Positions 1-8,494 of a stretch of DNA of 64,000 nucleotides are shown one piece after another. Origin of the DNA: JADLHS01 sp020848635. Lineage in GTDB: Bacteria; Verrucomicrobiota; Verrucomicrobiia; Limisphaerales; JADLHS01. Every line of letters starts with the position of its first letter. Position 1 is the first letter of the stretch. The stretch is from the NCBI GenBank assembly GCA_037044975.1, contig JBAOIL010000015.1, positions 372,001-436,000 on the forward strand, read 5' to 3'. The translations under genes and the position numbers were made by a program. The notes below the pieces were generated by a model that had not been told where the DNA came from, searched no databases, and saw only the letters and a program-made list of their open reading frames with translations.

Positions 1-635
1 TCGAAGGCCGCGTGGCGGTGAACGGCCAGCCCGCCCGGGTGCTTGGCACCAAGCTGGAGCCGGCGCACGACCAGGTGACGGTGGATGGCAAACCGGTCCG
101 GCCGCAACGCAAACTCTACCTGGTCCTGCACAAGCCCAAGGGCTGCGTCTGTTCGCGAAAAGATGAGCACGACCGACCGACCGTTTATGATTTGTTGCCC
201 AAGGAATGGGCCGGCGTTTACACGGTTGGCCGGCTGGATTACGGCAGTGAAGGATTGCTTTTCCTGACCAATGATGGAGAATTTGCCCTGCGGTTGACCC
301 ATCCCCGCTATGGCGTCCGCAAGCGGTATGTGGCCACGGTGGAGGGCAAGGTTACCGACGAAATGCTCCGCAAATTTACGAGCGGCATTCAGGTGGAAGG
401 CGAGCGGCTCAAGGCGGAACGGGGCTGGCTGGTGACCGCCACCAAGGCCCAGAGCGTGGTGGAACTGGAACTGGCCGAGGGCAAAAACCGCGAGGTGCGG
501 CGGCTGTTTGAATCGCAGGGGCTGGTGGTCCGTCGGTTGTTACGGACGCAGATCGGAAAAATAAAACTGGGCGAACTAAAACCGGGACGATGGCGGGCAT
601 TGACACCGGGCGAGATTAAAACTCTACTTTCCTGA
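1..635 (+). CDS. RsuA/RluB-family rRNA pseudouridine synthase (5' truncated)
   Basis: The gene is cut by the left window edge: the reading frame is open from base 3 and runs into the tail of an S4 RNA-binding domain (GRVAVNGQPA). It isomerises uridine to pseudouridine in rRNA. Visible family motifs are HKPKG at about residue 35 and the catalytic-loop motif GRLDYGSEGLL at about residue 71, whose Asp is the expected nucleophile; the C-terminal half holds EGKNREVRRLFE, typical of RsuA/RluB enzymes. Which rRNA position it modifies cannot be told from this fragment. The next gene starts 3 bases after its stop, so the two are probably co-transcribed. Confidence 0.93.
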   Translation, partial: EGRVAVNGQPARVLGTKLEPAHDQVTVDGKPVRPQRKLYLVLHKPKGCVCSRKDEHDRPTVYDLLPKEWAGVYTVGRLDYGSEGLLFLTNDGEFALRLTHPRYGVRKRYVATVEGKVTDEMLRKFTSGIQVEGERLKAERGWLVTATKAQSVVELELAEGKNREVRRLFESQGLVVRRLLRTQIGKIKLGELKPGRWRALTPGEIKTLLS

Positions 636-638
636 GCT

Positions 639-1733
639 ATGAAAACAAACTTTTGGCTGACAATTGGCGTGGCGCTGATCACGAGCGGATTGCTGGTGCG
701 GGCGGATGAACAACTGACCTCGGACAAGACGAAGACGCCGCCGCCCGTGGAAAAGTCGGCGAAGAAGAAAGCGGTCAAAGCCCCGGTGGAGAAAAGCTCC
801 GCCGCCGTCGAAAAGCCCATCGTGCTGTCGCCCGGCGCGGCGACCGTTTCCGGCAACCACGTCAACGTGCGCGGCAAGCCCAGTTTTAGGGGCGAAGTGT
901 TCACCAAGTTGAAATCCGGCGATGCCGTCACCGTCATCGAACAGGTCATCGTCGAGAAGCCCAAAGCCGGCGAGCCCTCCCAGTGGGCCAAGATCGCCTA
1001 TCCCGCCGGTGTCCCGGTCTGGGTGCATAGCTCGTATGTGGACGCGAACAAGACGGTAAAACCGAAAAAACTCAACGTCCGCACCGGGCCGGGGGAAAAC
1101 TACAGCGTCGTCGGGGTGATCGAACACGGCGCCGCAGTGAAGGAAATTTCCACGAAGGGTAACTGGATTGAAATTGAAGCGCCGGCCACCGCGATCGCCT
1201 ATGTCGCCGCTAGCTATTTGCAGCAGGCCCCGTCGGTCGCCGCCGTGCCGCCCGTTGTGTCCATTGCTACGCCGGAGCCACCGGCCACCACCAACACCGT
1301 CCCGCCCTCGCCGGTTGTTGCCACGACGACCATTCCCGTATCGCCTACGAATCCAACCACCGAACCCGCCCCGGTACCCGTACCGGATGCGGCGAATGCC
1401 GGCGCGCCGCCGGCCGTGATCGAGGAAATCGAACTGCCGCGGTTCGTGGCGCACGAGGGCATCGTTCGCGGCACCGTGAGCGTTCAGGCGCCGACGAAGT
1501 ATGGGCTTTACAGCGTGGAAAACAACAAGCTGATCAACTATCTCTACTCGCCGACCGCCCGACTGGAGATGAGCCGCTACTACAATTGCCATGTCATCGT
1601 GAGCGGCCAGGAAGGTTTGGATGAGCGCTGGAAGAACACGCCCGTGCTGACCATCCAGCGCATCCAGGTGATTCAGGGGCCCACCGTAAATACCATTACG
1701 ACGAGAAGTCCAATCACGCACAAGGGCCAGTAA
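639..1733 (+). CDS. Secreted SH3-domain (SH3b) protein
   Basis: A 364-residue exported protein. The N-terminus is a signal peptide (MKTNFWLTIGVALITSGLLV), followed by a Lys/Pro-rich linker, then two bacterial SH3 modules: one with NVRGKPSFRGEVFTKL at about residues 70-125 and one with LNVRTGPGENYSVVG at about 140-185. A long Pro/Thr/Val linker (about 195-260) leads to a C-terminal beta-rich domain of unknown type. SH3b modules usually bind peptidoglycan or cell-wall ligands, so a periplasmic or envelope role is inferred. No catalytic domain is visible. It lies 3 bases downstream of the pseudouridine synthase gene and shows no clear Shine-Dalgarno of its own. Confidence 0.85.
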   Translation: MKTNFWLTIGVALITSGLLVRADEQLTSDKTKTPPPVEKSAKKKAVKAPVEKSSAAVEKPIVLSPGAATVSGNHVNVRGKPSFRGEVFTKLKSGDAVTVIEQVIVEKPKAGEPSQWAKIAYPAGVPVWVHSSYVDANKTVKPKKLNVRTGPGENYSVVGVIEHGAAVKEISTKGNWIEIEAPATAIAYVAASYLQQAPSVAAVPPVVSIATPEPPATTNTVPPSPVVATTTIPVSPTNPTTEPAPVPVPDAANAGAPPAVIEEIELPRFVAHEGIVRGTVSVQAPTKYGLYSVENNKLINYLYSPTARLEMSRYYNCHVIVSGQEGLDERWKNTPVLTIQRIQVIQGPTVNTITTRSPITHKGQ

Positions 1734-1781
1734 GATCATGTTTGTTGCTTCCCGAATTGGAGTTTCCCGAGGGGCTCTTAA

Positions 1782-2672
1782 GTGACACCGGCGGCGAACC
1801 TCATTGACGGACGGTTCATCGCGGCGCAAATCCAGAGCGAACTCACCCACCGTCTGGCCGCGCTCAAGGCGCGCGGTGTGCAAGCGGGCTTGGCGTTCGT
1901 GCGGGTGGGTGAAGACCCGGCGTCGAAAGTCTATGTCGGCCGCAAGGAGAAAGCCTGCGCCGAACTCGGCATCTTTTCCGAAACCCACGTCCTCCCCGAA
2001 GCCACGAGCGAAGCGGATTTGCTCACCCTGCTGGCGCGGCTCAATGCCGATGCGCGCGTGCATGGCATTCTCGTTCAGGCCCCGCTGCCGAAACCCATCC
2101 GGCAGGAAATTGTTTACGCCACGGTGCTGCCAACCAAGGACGTGGACGGCTTCCATCCGGTCAACGTCGGCAAGCTGATGCTTGGCGATGAAACCGGTTT
2201 CCAACCCTGCACCCCGGCGGGCGTACGGGAGTTGCTTGTCCGCGCCGGGGTCAAAATTGACGGCGCGGAAGTCGTGATTCTGGGCCGCGGCAACATCGTC
2301 GGCAAACCGATGGCCGCGATGCTGTGCCAGAAAGGCCGCGCCGCGAACGCGACGGTCACGATCTGTCACTCGGCCACGCGCGACATCAAGGCGCATTGCC
2401 GGCGCGCGGATATCATCATCGCCGCGATGGGCGTGGCGGAATTTGTCAAAGCCGACATGGTCAAACCGGGGGCCGCCGTGATGGACGTGGGCGTGAACCG
2501 CGTGCCCGACGCCACTTCCAAGACTGGCACGAAGCTCGTCGGCGACGTGGATTTCGCCAGCGTGCAACCCATCGCCGGACGGATCACCCCAAATCCCGGC
2601 GGCGTCGGCCCGATGACAATTGCGATGCTGATGCAAAATACCGTGCGCGCCGCGGAGCTGACTCTCCGTTGA
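1782..2672 (+). CDS. folD: Bifunctional methylenetetrahydrofolate dehydrogenase/cyclohydrolase FolD
   Basis: 296 residues, the normal FolD length. It interconverts 5,10-methylene-, methenyl- and 10-formyl-tetrahydrofolate in the cytosol (one-carbon metabolism). Family signatures are present in order: VGEDPASKVYVGRKEKAC (substrate site, with the YVxRK catalytic Lys), QAPLPK, KDVDGFHPVNVGKL, the NADP-binding GRGNIVGKPMAAML and the C-terminal PNPGGVGPMTIAMLMQN. The start is a GTG preceded by GAGG about 10 bases upstream. The 670-residue frame on the opposite strand is a shadow of this gene and its neighbour. Confidence 0.97.
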   Translation: MTPAANLIDGRFIAAQIQSELTHRLAALKARGVQAGLAFVRVGEDPASKVYVGRKEKACAELGIFSETHVLPEATSEADLLTLLARLNADARVHGILVQAPLPKPIRQEIVYATVLPTKDVDGFHPVNVGKLMLGDETGFQPCTPAGVRELLVRAGVKIDGAEVVILGRGNIVGKPMAAMLCQKGRAANATVTICHSATRDIKAHCRRADIIIAAMGVAEFVKADMVKPGAAVMDVGVNRVPDATSKTGTKLVGDVDFASVQPIAGRITPNPGGVGPMTIAMLMQNTVRAAELTLR

Positions 2673-2706
2673 CGTTTCGCCTTGGAATTAATTAAACCTC
2701 AAAAAC

Positions 2707-3144
2707 ATGACCCCCACCCGCATTCTCCCCGATCTGCAATGTTCGCTCCTCTGCGAGGAAGTCCGGCAGGAAGCCAACGGTAATTTTTTCCTCGTCGGCG
2801 TGATCAATTTCATCCGCGTGCCGCAACTGCCGGTGGTGGCCTACAAGCTCAGCGTGTTCAACCGCTGGACCGCCGGCATCGGCCAGTTCACCGAGTGCGT
2901 GCGGATGATCGCGCCCGATCAGACCACGGTCCTGCGCAAGGGCGAGGTGAAGTTCGCCTTGCAGGATGCGGCGTACCACGCCACCAACGTCACGCTCTTC
3001 GGCCAGGTGGAGTTCAAAACCCCCGGCACTTACTTTGTGGAGGTGCTCGTAGACGACGTGATGAAACTGCGGTATCCCGTGCCCGTGATCGTTACGCCGC
3101 CCCCCCAGGCCCCCAAGCCGCCCGAAGCGACGACGCCCGCGTAG
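2707..3144 (+). CDS. Conserved hypothetical protein, DUF6941-like
   Basis: 145 residues with no signal peptide or membrane segment. It begins MTPTRILPDLQCSLLCEEVR and carries the pattern CEEVRQEANGNFFLVGV, which resembles small proteins grouped as DUF6941 (from memory, not checked). The predicted fold is a single all-beta domain (alternating hydrophobic strands up to VPVIVT) with a Pro-rich tail. No catalytic residues are evident and no function can be assigned. It lies 34 bases after folD on the same strand, without an obvious ribosome binding site. Confidence 0.7.
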   Translation: MTPTRILPDLQCSLLCEEVRQEANGNFFLVGVINFIRVPQLPVVAYKLSVFNRWTAGIGQFTECVRMIAPDQTTVLRKGEVKFALQDAAYHATNVTLFGQVEFKTPGTYFVEVLVDDVMKLRYPVPVIVTPPPQAPKPPEATTPA

Positions 3145-3194
3145 CCAAAACGCGTTCTTGAGTTTCTCCCCGCCGCTGCATTCCATGGAGGGCG

Positions 3195-4004
3195 ATGGAT
3201 GCCTCACAACCAACGGCCTGGGAACCTCTGACGCCTTTGGGCGTGGCCGCTTTTGCCCGGGCCCCGCTCCGGCGATTGCTGCTGGTGCAATGCATCGTCG
3301 CGTTGGTCGTTGGCGTCACCGTGGCGTGGTTGCTCCGGGATGCCTATTTTCCCACCATCGGCGCGGCCATCGCGCAACTGCCGGCGGCCGGAGAAATCCG
3401 CTCCGGAAAAATGGACTGGCGCGGCGAATCACCGCGGCTCCTGGCCGAAGGAACATTTCTCGCGTTCACGGTGGATCTGGAACACGCGGGTGAAATCCGT
3501 TCGCCGGCCCAGATCCAGATTGAATTTGGGAAAACCAATCTCCTGCTCCATTCCCTGCTCGGCTACACGGAGGTGGGTTATCCCAAAGGATGGATCATCG
3601 CGGTCAATCGCACCGAGCTGTCCCCGCTGTGGGGGGCCTGGCGGCCGTGGTTGCTGGTTGGCAGCGTTGGGGGCGTGGCGGTATATCTCCTTGCCAGTTG
3701 GTGGGTGCTGGCGACCATCTACTGCGGGCCGGTGTGGCTGATCGGCTTCTTTGCGAATCGTGACCTGGGTTGGCGTGCGAGCTGGCGCTTGGCGAACGCA
3801 GCGCTGCTGCCGGGTGCCTTCGTAATGATCCTGGGCCTTTCGTTTTACGATCTGGGGGCGCTTGATCTCGTGCGGCTCGCTTTTGTCTTCGTCGCCCATC
3901 TGGTGGTGGGCTGGATTTACATCGGGGTCGGTTTGTTTTTTGTGCCGCGCCTCGCGGACCTGACGCGACCGACCGCCAATCCCTTTGGTTCCGCCAGGAA
4001 ATAA
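3195..4004 (+). CDS. Integral membrane protein of unknown function
   Basis: 269 residues. One membrane segment lies near the N-terminus (about residues 27-48, LLLVQCIVALVVGVTVAWLL). An extracytoplasmic region of about 100 residues follows, and then a C-terminal bundle of about four hydrophobic segments (about 148-250) with very short loops. I do not recognise the family. The start at 3195 is supported by the GGAGGGCG just upstream of the ATG. The gene converges on the GH57 gene, whose 3' end is 32 bases away. Confidence 0.72.
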   Translation: MDASQPTAWEPLTPLGVAAFARAPLRRLLLVQCIVALVVGVTVAWLLRDAYFPTIGAAIAQLPAAGEIRSGKMDWRGESPRLLAEGTFLAFTVDLEHAGEIRSPAQIQIEFGKTNLLLHSLLGYTEVGYPKGWIIAVNRTELSPLWGAWRPWLLVGSVGGVAVYLLASWWVLATIYCGPVWLIGFFANRDLGWRASWRLANAALLPGAFVMILGLSFYDLGALDLVRLAFVFVAHLVVGWIYIGVGLFFVPRLADLTRPTANPFGSARK

Positions 4005-4036
4005 CCCGCCGCCCAGCTTGCCATTCTCCGCGCGGC

Positions 4037-5272
4037 CTACGTGTTGCCGCCCGCCTCCAGCCCGGCTGGTTGGATCAGTCCGGGCATTTTCGCCCGTGCC
4101 GTGTCGAGCAAATGATACGTCTGCTCCAAATCATCGAACGACCGATGCACCCAGCGGCTGCCCCAGTAAAAGTTGCAACTCGTCTCCGCCGTCAGCAGAT
4201 GGTCGTAGGCGCGAACCATCAACTGCCGAATCTCATCGGCATTCGCCAGCTTGTCCGCCTGCTGATCAAAGGTCTTTTTCACCTGCCAGTAGTAATCACT
4301 GGCGCGGCGGACTTCGTCCCAGCCCTTCTTCTGCAGCAGCGATCCGGTCCATTGCGTGAAGTCGCCACCCCACTGTTGTTCCGTGTTCCAGGCCCCGCGA
4401 TGCACCTCCACTTCCTCCGTCGGCGGAAAACGGCGCAAATACTCACTGATATGAATCGGCGTAAAACCAAGCGTGCCCGCGCGGTAACGCTCCAGGATTG
4501 GCAGATAAAAGAACCCCCAGAACCCGCCCTCCACCTGAGCGGTGCGAAACCAACCGCCATTCTCGCCGTCCGTCCAGGTCGTCACCAGGGCCGGGAAATT
4601 GCAGTGCTTGGTACGCTCGAGCACTTCGTTCTGAAACCAGCCAGGGTCGAGACCGGAGAGTTGCGCGTTGGAGAGATCGCGATCCCGCGGCACGACGATG
4701 ATTTGCGCCCCGCCGAACCGCGCGAGATACGGACGATAGCGGGTTTCCTCCCAGCGCATCTCGCGCTTGGGTTTGAGGTAGATGGAATCCACCAGCACGT
4801 ATTTGAAGCCGTGCCGTGCCAGCATCGGAATCATCTCCATGCAGAAACCCATCTCCGGCGGCCAAAACCCGTTGAACGTGTCCCGGCCCAAGAGGTGGCG
4901 GCCCAGACCCTTCCACCAATCCGTCTGCGCGTCCCAATCGGCGGGGGGCGTTAGCGGATAAACTGGATGATACAAACCGCTGCCGACGAATTCGAGGTTG
5001 GCGCAGCGAAAGCGATGCATGAAATCCGCGATATCCACCACATCGCTGAAGGTTTCCCGCACGCCGGGATCTTCCAGTTGTTTGAGCAGCGTGCCGGAGA
5101 AACTCAGGTGCAGCCGCGCCACGTCCCAGTAGCGGTCGAGCATCCGGGTCACGCGATCGTAGCACCAGAGGATTTGCTTGGCTTCCCACCGTTCGTCGGA
5201 ATTGTGCAGCGCCACGAGGTTGCCCAGCGGCTGATGCATGTGGAGGCCAAGGGCGTGAAAGACTTCAGGCAT
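4037..5272 (-). CDS. Glycoside hydrolase family 57 protein (alpha-glucan acting)
   Basis: 411 residues. Family 57 markers are visible: LHMHQPLG at the N-terminus, NGFWPPEMGF around residue 140 (contains the catalytic nucleophile Glu) and TTWTDGENGGW around residue 240 (contains the Asp acid/base). GH57 enzymes act on alpha-glucans (alpha-amylase, 4-alpha-glucanotransferase or branching enzyme); the exact reaction is not decidable here. There is no signal peptide, so it is cytoplasmic. It follows glgB by 69 bases on the same strand, which fits a small glycogen-metabolism operon. Confidence 0.9.
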   Translation of the reverse strand: MPEVFHALGLHMHQPLGNLVALHNSDERWEAKQILWCYDRVTRMLDRYWDVARLHLSFSGTLLKQLEDPGVRETFSDVVDIADFMHRFRCANLEFVGSGLYHPVYPLTPPADWDAQTDWWKGLGRHLLGRDTFNGFWPPEMGFCMEMIPMLARHGFKYVLVDSIYLKPKREMRWEETRYRPYLARFGGAQIIVVPRDRDLSNAQLSGLDPGWFQNEVLERTKHCNFPALVTTWTDGENGGWFRTAQVEGGFWGFFYLPILERYRAGTLGFTPIHISEYLRRFPPTEEVEVHRGAWNTEQQWGGDFTQWTGSLLQKKGWDEVRRASDYYWQVKKTFDQQADKLANADEIRQLMVRAYDHLLTAETSCNFYWGSRWVHRSFDDLEQTYHLLDTARAKMPGLIQPAGLEAGGNT

Positions 5273-5341
5273 AAACTTGGTTTCAAATTCGTCCTCGTTC
5301 CCGAAACCAGAACCCTTTCCCGCCGGAAAACGAGACGCATC

Positions 5342-7636
5342 TCAAATTGCTGGCTTTGAACCGGACGTCACCGGAGGTATGGCCTTCGGCTTCGATTTTT
5401 CTTTCGCGGGGGTTGCCACCACCTCCACCACCGCCGCCCGCTCCGGGCGAAACGCCAGGACGCTCATCGGCGGCAGGGTGAATTCCGCCGAGTACGACTG
5501 GTTGTGCCAGTCCACGTCCTCGGACAGCACGCCGCCGAGGTTGCCGACATTGCTGCCGGCATAAACTGCGGCGTCGCTATTCAACACCTCGAGCCATTTG
5601 CCCGGGCGCGGCAGGCCGATGCGGTATTGCTTCCGGGTCACCGGGGTGAGATTCAAAATCACCACCACCTCGCTGACCCGATCCACATCCCGCCGCACAA
5701 AGGAGATCACACTGTTCAGATTATCCGACGCATCAATCCACGAAAAGCCCTCCGGCTCGAAGTCCGACTGCCACAAACCCGGCTCGGCCCGATACAGTTG
5801 GTTCAAGTCCGCGATGAGTTTCTGCACCCCCGCGTGGTAGGGGCCGGCCTCGAGCAACCACCACTCCACTTCGCCGTTGGCGTTCCACTCGCCGCTCTGA
5901 CCAATTTCGCAGCCCATGAACAGCAGTTTCTTGCCGGGGAACAGCCACTGATAGCCGAGCAGCACGCGCAGGTTCGCGAAGCGCCGCCAGTCGTCGCCCG
6001 GCATCCGGCCAAGCAAGGAATGCTTGCCATGCACCACCTCATCGTGCGACAGCGGCAGGATGAAATTCTCGTGATGATGATAGATCATCGCGAAGGTGAG
6101 GTCGTTCTGGTGATACTTGCGATGCACGGGATCCCGCTTGAAATACTCCAGCGTGTCGTGCATCCAGCCCATGTTCCACTTGAATGAGAACCCAAGGCCG
6201 CCGAGATACGGTGGCCGCGTCACCTGCGGCCAGGCGGTGGACTCCTCGGCAATCGTCATCACCCCGGGAAACTCCGTATGCACCAGATGGTTGAACTGTT
6301 TGAGAAACGCGATCGCCTCCAGGTTCTCCCGCCCGCCGTGCTGGTTGGGAATCCACTCCCCCGCCTTGCGCGAATAATCGAGGTACAGCATCGAGGCCAC
6401 GGCGTCCACGCGCAGGCCGTCAATGTGGAAGCGGTCGCACCAGAACAGCGCGTTGGCGATCAGGAAATTGACGACCTCGTGCCGGCCGAAGTTGAAGATC
6501 AACGTCCCCCAATCCTGATGCGCCCCTTTGCGCGGGTCGTCGTGCTCGTAGAGCGCCGTGCCGTCGAACCGCGCCAGCGCCCAGTCATCGCGGGGAAAAT
6601 GCGCCGGCACCCAGTCCACGATCACGCCGAAGCCGGCGTTGTGCAGTTCGTTGACCAGATACTGCAAATCTTCCGGCGACCCGTACCGGCTCGTCGGCGC
6701 GTAGAAACCGGTGACCTGATACCCCCACGACGGATAATACGCATGCTCCGCCAGCGGCATGAATTCCACATGCGTAAAACCCATTTGCTGCAAGTACGCG
6801 ATCAGCGGTTCGGCGATGCCGCGGTAGCCCAGGGATTCGCTCTTGGATTTTTTGCGCCACGAACCGAGATGCAATTCGTAAATGCTCACCGGCGACCGCA
6901 GGGGATCACTCGCGCGCCGCTGCTTCAGCCAGGCGTCATCCGTCCAGGTGAACTTGCGGTTGTTCCAGACGATGGCGGCATTCTTCGGCGCGACCTCAAA
7001 AAACAACCCGCACGGATCGGTCTTCAGCCGGATGCGGTTGTTATGATCGCGCAGTTCAAATTTGTAATGCGCGCCCTCCCCCACGCCGGGCAGGAACAGC
7101 TCCCAAATGCCGGACGACCCGAGCGAGCGCATCGGATGCACCCGGCCATCCCAGGCGTTGAAATCGCCCACCACGCTGATGCGCTGGGCGTTCGGCGCCC
7201 ACACGGAAAAACTCGTCCCCGCCACCCCGTCCAGGGTGCGGAGTTGCGCGCCGAGCTTCTCATACAGCCGCCGTTCGTCGCCCTTGCCCAGGAGATACAA
7301 ATCCTCGTCACTCAACGTCGGCAGAAAGGAATACGGATCGCGCTGGCGCTGAACCGAACCATCTGCGGTTGTGACCACGATTTCGTAAGGGTAAACCTGC
7401 TTGGCCGCGGTGGTGACCCCCTCGAAGACCCCCTCCTTCGGATGAATACGCTGCAGTTCAAACGGTGGCGGGCCTTTTTCCCCGATCGGATGAACCGCCA
7501 CCTTGCTGGCCGACGGCAGGAACGCGCGCACCACCAAGCCGGAACCATCCGCCAGCGGATGCATGCCCAGAACTGCGTGGGGGGAACGATGCTTGAGTTC
7601 GACCAACCGTCGCAGTTCTTCAGGCGCTAGGATCAT
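5342..7636 (-). CDS. glgB: 1,4-alpha-glucan branching enzyme GlgB
   Basis: 764 residues, full length for GlgB. It transfers alpha-1,4-glucan chains to form alpha-1,6 branches in glycogen. Order of parts: N-terminal beta domains with CBM48 (FSVWAPNAQRISVVGDFNAW at about residue 145), then the GH13 barrel with its motifs: VIVDWVPAHFP, GLRVDAVASMLY (nucleophile Asp), MTIAEESTAW (acid/base Glu) and LPLSHDEVVHGK (transition-state Asp), and a C-terminal beta domain. The ATG at 7636 gives the expected N-terminus. The coding frame is intact over 2.3 kb, which matters because other genes nearby are frameshifted. Confidence 0.97.
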   Translation of the reverse strand: MILAPEELRRLVELKHRSPHAVLGMHPLADGSGLVVRAFLPSASKVAVHPIGEKGPPPFELQRIHPKEGVFEGVTTAAKQVYPYEIVVTTADGSVQRQRDPYSFLPTLSDEDLYLLGKGDERRLYEKLGAQLRTLDGVAGTSFSVWAPNAQRISVVGDFNAWDGRVHPMRSLGSSGIWELFLPGVGEGAHYKFELRDHNNRIRLKTDPCGLFFEVAPKNAAIVWNNRKFTWTDDAWLKQRRASDPLRSPVSIYELHLGSWRKKSKSESLGYRGIAEPLIAYLQQMGFTHVEFMPLAEHAYYPSWGYQVTGFYAPTSRYGSPEDLQYLVNELHNAGFGVIVDWVPAHFPRDDWALARFDGTALYEHDDPRKGAHQDWGTLIFNFGRHEVVNFLIANALFWCDRFHIDGLRVDAVASMLYLDYSRKAGEWIPNQHGGRENLEAIAFLKQFNHLVHTEFPGVMTIAEESTAWPQVTRPPYLGGLGFSFKWNMGWMHDTLEYFKRDPVHRKYHQNDLTFAMIYHHHENFILPLSHDEVVHGKHSLLGRMPGDDWRRFANLRVLLGYQWLFPGKKLLFMGCEIGQSGEWNANGEVEWWLLEAGPYHAGVQKLIADLNQLYRAEPGLWQSDFEPEGFSWIDASDNLNSVISFVRRDVDRVSEVVVILNLTPVTRKQYRIGLPRPGKWLEVLNSDAAVYAGSNVGNLGGVLSEDVDWHNQSYSAEFTLPPMSVLAFRPERAAVVEVVATPAKEKSKPKAIPPVTSGSKPAI

Positions 7637-7777
7637 GGCGCCGCGAGACTAGCCGACGCCCGGGCGAAAGGGAAATCTTTCCGGCGGACCTGCCGCTGCG
7701 GGAACCGCCGGCCGCAGGTCCGGATCAAGCGGGTTCATTTCAAATGGTTTGGATGAGCCTCCGCGGTGACGCGGATT

Positions 7778-8116
7778 TCAGCCCGCGCGTTTCCGCCGGA
7801 CTGGCTTTTTCTTTTGCGGAAGAGACGCGGCGATGTCACCTAGAATGGCGGGCAGGTTCGCAATCGTGGCGAGTTGGCCTTCTTCAACCAGGTAATGCGG
7901 CTTCGCGCCCGGATAGGGTTCGCCTTGCTCACACTGGCGCTCCAGTTCCTGGCTGGCAGGGAGGATTTTGACGTAGAGCAGATTGTCGCAGACCAGCGCC
8001 ACCACTTTGCCGTCCGCATACAAGGCGTATTCCCCAAACATCGCCCGCGCCGTGAAGCGGGTGCGGTCGCGCAGTTTTCCCAGGATGAATTCGATCGTCT
8101 CGCTCTGCGTTGCCAT
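7778..8116 (-). CDS. TfoX N-terminal domain protein
   Basis: 112 residues made of a single TfoX/Sxy N-terminal domain: ARAMFGEYALYADGKVVALV, then LLYVKILP and KPHYLVEEG, ending in a basic tail. Full-length TfoX (competence regulator in gamma-proteobacteria) has an additional C-terminal domain that is absent here, so a role in competence should not be assumed; stand-alone N-terminal domains are common and uncharacterised. It is monocistronic by position, upstream of glgB on the same strand and next to the palindrome array at 8180-8368. Confidence 0.85.
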   Translation of the reverse strand: MATQSETIEFILGKLRDRTRFTARAMFGEYALYADGKVVALVCDNLLYVKILPASQELERQCEQGEPYPGAKPHYLVEEGQLATIANLPAILGDIAASLPQKKKPVRRKRAG

Positions 8117-8179
8117 ATCATTCCGGCCTGGTTGCGAACGGTGCCTTGGGCAGATTCAGAAGCGAATGCCGTTCGGATG

Positions 8180-8368
8180 GCCCCAACGGGGCAATGGCAG
8201 CCAGCCCAAGGTTGCGCGCAGCGCTACCTTGGGAAGCGGAATCAAGCGGATCATCAACCCCAACGGGGTTGGGGCCGACCATCAGGCTGGAAGCGCCACA
8301 ACCCCGTTGGGGTTGTAACGAAATTGAACGCCTGACCCAAGGTGGCCTCGCTGCCTCGGCAACCTTGG
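8180..8368. repeat. Array of five palindromes (CCCCAACGGGG and CCCAAGG types)
   Basis: Five hairpins lie in tandem: GCCCCAACGGGGC (8180-8192), CCCAAGGT/ACCTTGGG (8205-8233), AACCCCAACGGGGTT (8256-8270), AACCCCGTTGGGGTT (8300-8314) and CCCAAGGT/AACCTTGGG (8336-8368). Two motif types alternate, so this looks like a composite REP/BIME-type intergenic element rather than a terminator. The rest of 8117-8494 holds no convincing gene. Confidence 0.75.
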
Positions 8369-8494
8369 GCTGGAGGACAGACTTGAGCCGTTTGGGGAAA
8401 CGGCGAAAGGAATTCGGCGAAGCCGAAAGCCCGCAAGGGTCGAACGAGCGGGAGCGAGAGAGTCCATCCCGTTGGGTTTCAATTTGCGGCGCGC

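Noticed and set aside
624..2636. Long open frame (670 codons) on the minus strand
   Set aside because: It lies exactly opposite folD and the SH3 gene, has a His/Arg/Gly-rich composition without domains, and is explained by high GC content.
6278..7630. 450-codon frame on the plus strand
   Set aside because: Antisense shadow of glgB, whose frame carries all GH13 motifs.
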